Shown: positions 6,727-6,920 of the stretch, piece by piece
How the letters are laid out: every line of letters starts with the position of its first letter
Numbering within the stretch: the first letter of the stretch is position 1
DNA from: Deltaproteobacteria bacterium
Lineage (GTDB): Bacteria; Desulfobacterota; Desulfobacteria; Desulfobacterales; Desulfosalsimonadaceae
DNA: 6,920 nt
Direction of reading: 5' to 3'
Assembly: GCA_024280875.1 (NCBI GenBank)
Contig: JAJRPH010000547.1
Location: forward strand, 1-6,920
Program-made: the position numbers and the translations under genes
Notes under the pieces: generated by a model
What the model was told of the DNA's origin: nothing
Seen by the model: the letters and a program-made list of their open reading frames with translations, nothing else
Databases searched by the model: none

Positions 6727-6920
6727 ATGCCGGATGATATTTTTGAATCAGACACCAATGACGAAGAAAATTTTGCTGATCTGTTTGAATCTTATATGAC
6801 GGAACAAAAAGATATTCAAGTCGGCGATAAAATTAAAGGTGAGATTATTGCTATCGGCGACAAAAATATATTTATCAATCCCGGAACTAAAACAGCCGGT
6901 GTTGTTGAAAAAAACGAATT
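6727..6920 (+). CDS. S1 RNA-binding domain protein (N-terminal fragment, cut by the window edge)
   Basis: The first 64 codons are present and the reading frame is open to the window end. A strongly acidic N-terminus (residues 3-30, ending FADLFESYM) precedes the first strands of an S1/OB-fold domain: VGDKIKGEIIAIGDKNIFIN (32-51), then a predicted strand around TAGVVEK. This arrangement is typical of ribosomal protein S1-like multi-S1-domain proteins of bacteria; the number of domains cannot be seen. The ATG at 6727 has an excellent ribosome binding site, AAGGAG at 6712-6717, nine bases upstream. An eight-T run (6700-6707) lies just before it. It is divergent from the radical SAM gene and appears unrelated to the AmmeMemoRadiSam operon. 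It could be the housekeeping S1 protein or an accessory S1-domain protein. Confidence 0.8.
   Translation, partial: MPDDIFESDTNDEENFADLFESYMTEQKDIQVGDKIKGEIIAIGDKNIFINPGTKTAGVVEKNE

Noticed and set aside
1..6920. CRISPR array, tRNA/rRNA gene or complete insertion sequence
   Set aside because: No regularly spaced direct repeats, tRNA cloverleaf, rRNA sequence or transposase frame was seen on either strand.

Overview
The window looks like part of a Gram-negative, sulfate-reducer-like genome (Desulfobacterota, perhaps Desulfobacterales). This is inferred from the gene families, namely a secreted AmmeMemoRadiSam module, a membrane-embedded spermidine-synthase-like protein and a 3D-domain lipoprotein, and from the style of the upstream repeat. 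No rRNA or other taxonomic marker is present, so the placement is tentative.

Layout. Bases 14-138 hold a MITE-like imperfect palindrome with about 25-base inverted ends. A good promoter candidate (165-193) follows. It drives a tightly overlapping three-gene unit on the + strand: (1) a secreted fusion of a Memo domain (AmmeMemoRadiSam protein B) and an AMMECR1 domain (protein A), 237-1727; (2) a polytopic membrane protein with a central spermidine-synthase-like domain, 1711-3813; (3) the AmmeMemoRadiSam radical SAM enzyme carrying a twin-arginine signal, 3810-4991. A 3D-domain lipoprotein follows on the same strand (5055-5582), ending in a hairpin that overlaps its stop codon. Converging on it from the - strand is a second, unrelated radical SAM protein of the COG0731 type (5612-6562). 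A 164-base divergent intergenic region then leads to the start of an S1-domain protein (6727 onward), cut by the window edge.

How the genes may work together. AMMECR1, Memo and the cognate radical SAM protein are known to co-occur as a three-part system of unknown function. Here all three parts carry export signals or sit in the membrane. The positive-inside rule applied to the membrane protein also puts its enzyme-like domain on the periplasmic side, and the adjacent 3D protein is a predicted lipoprotein. The consistent reading is an envelope version of the system, with a degenerate aminopropyltransferase-like membrane partner. The biochemical role is unknown. An exported radical SAM enzyme is the most puzzling part, because its SAM and electron supply outside the cytoplasm are not obvious.
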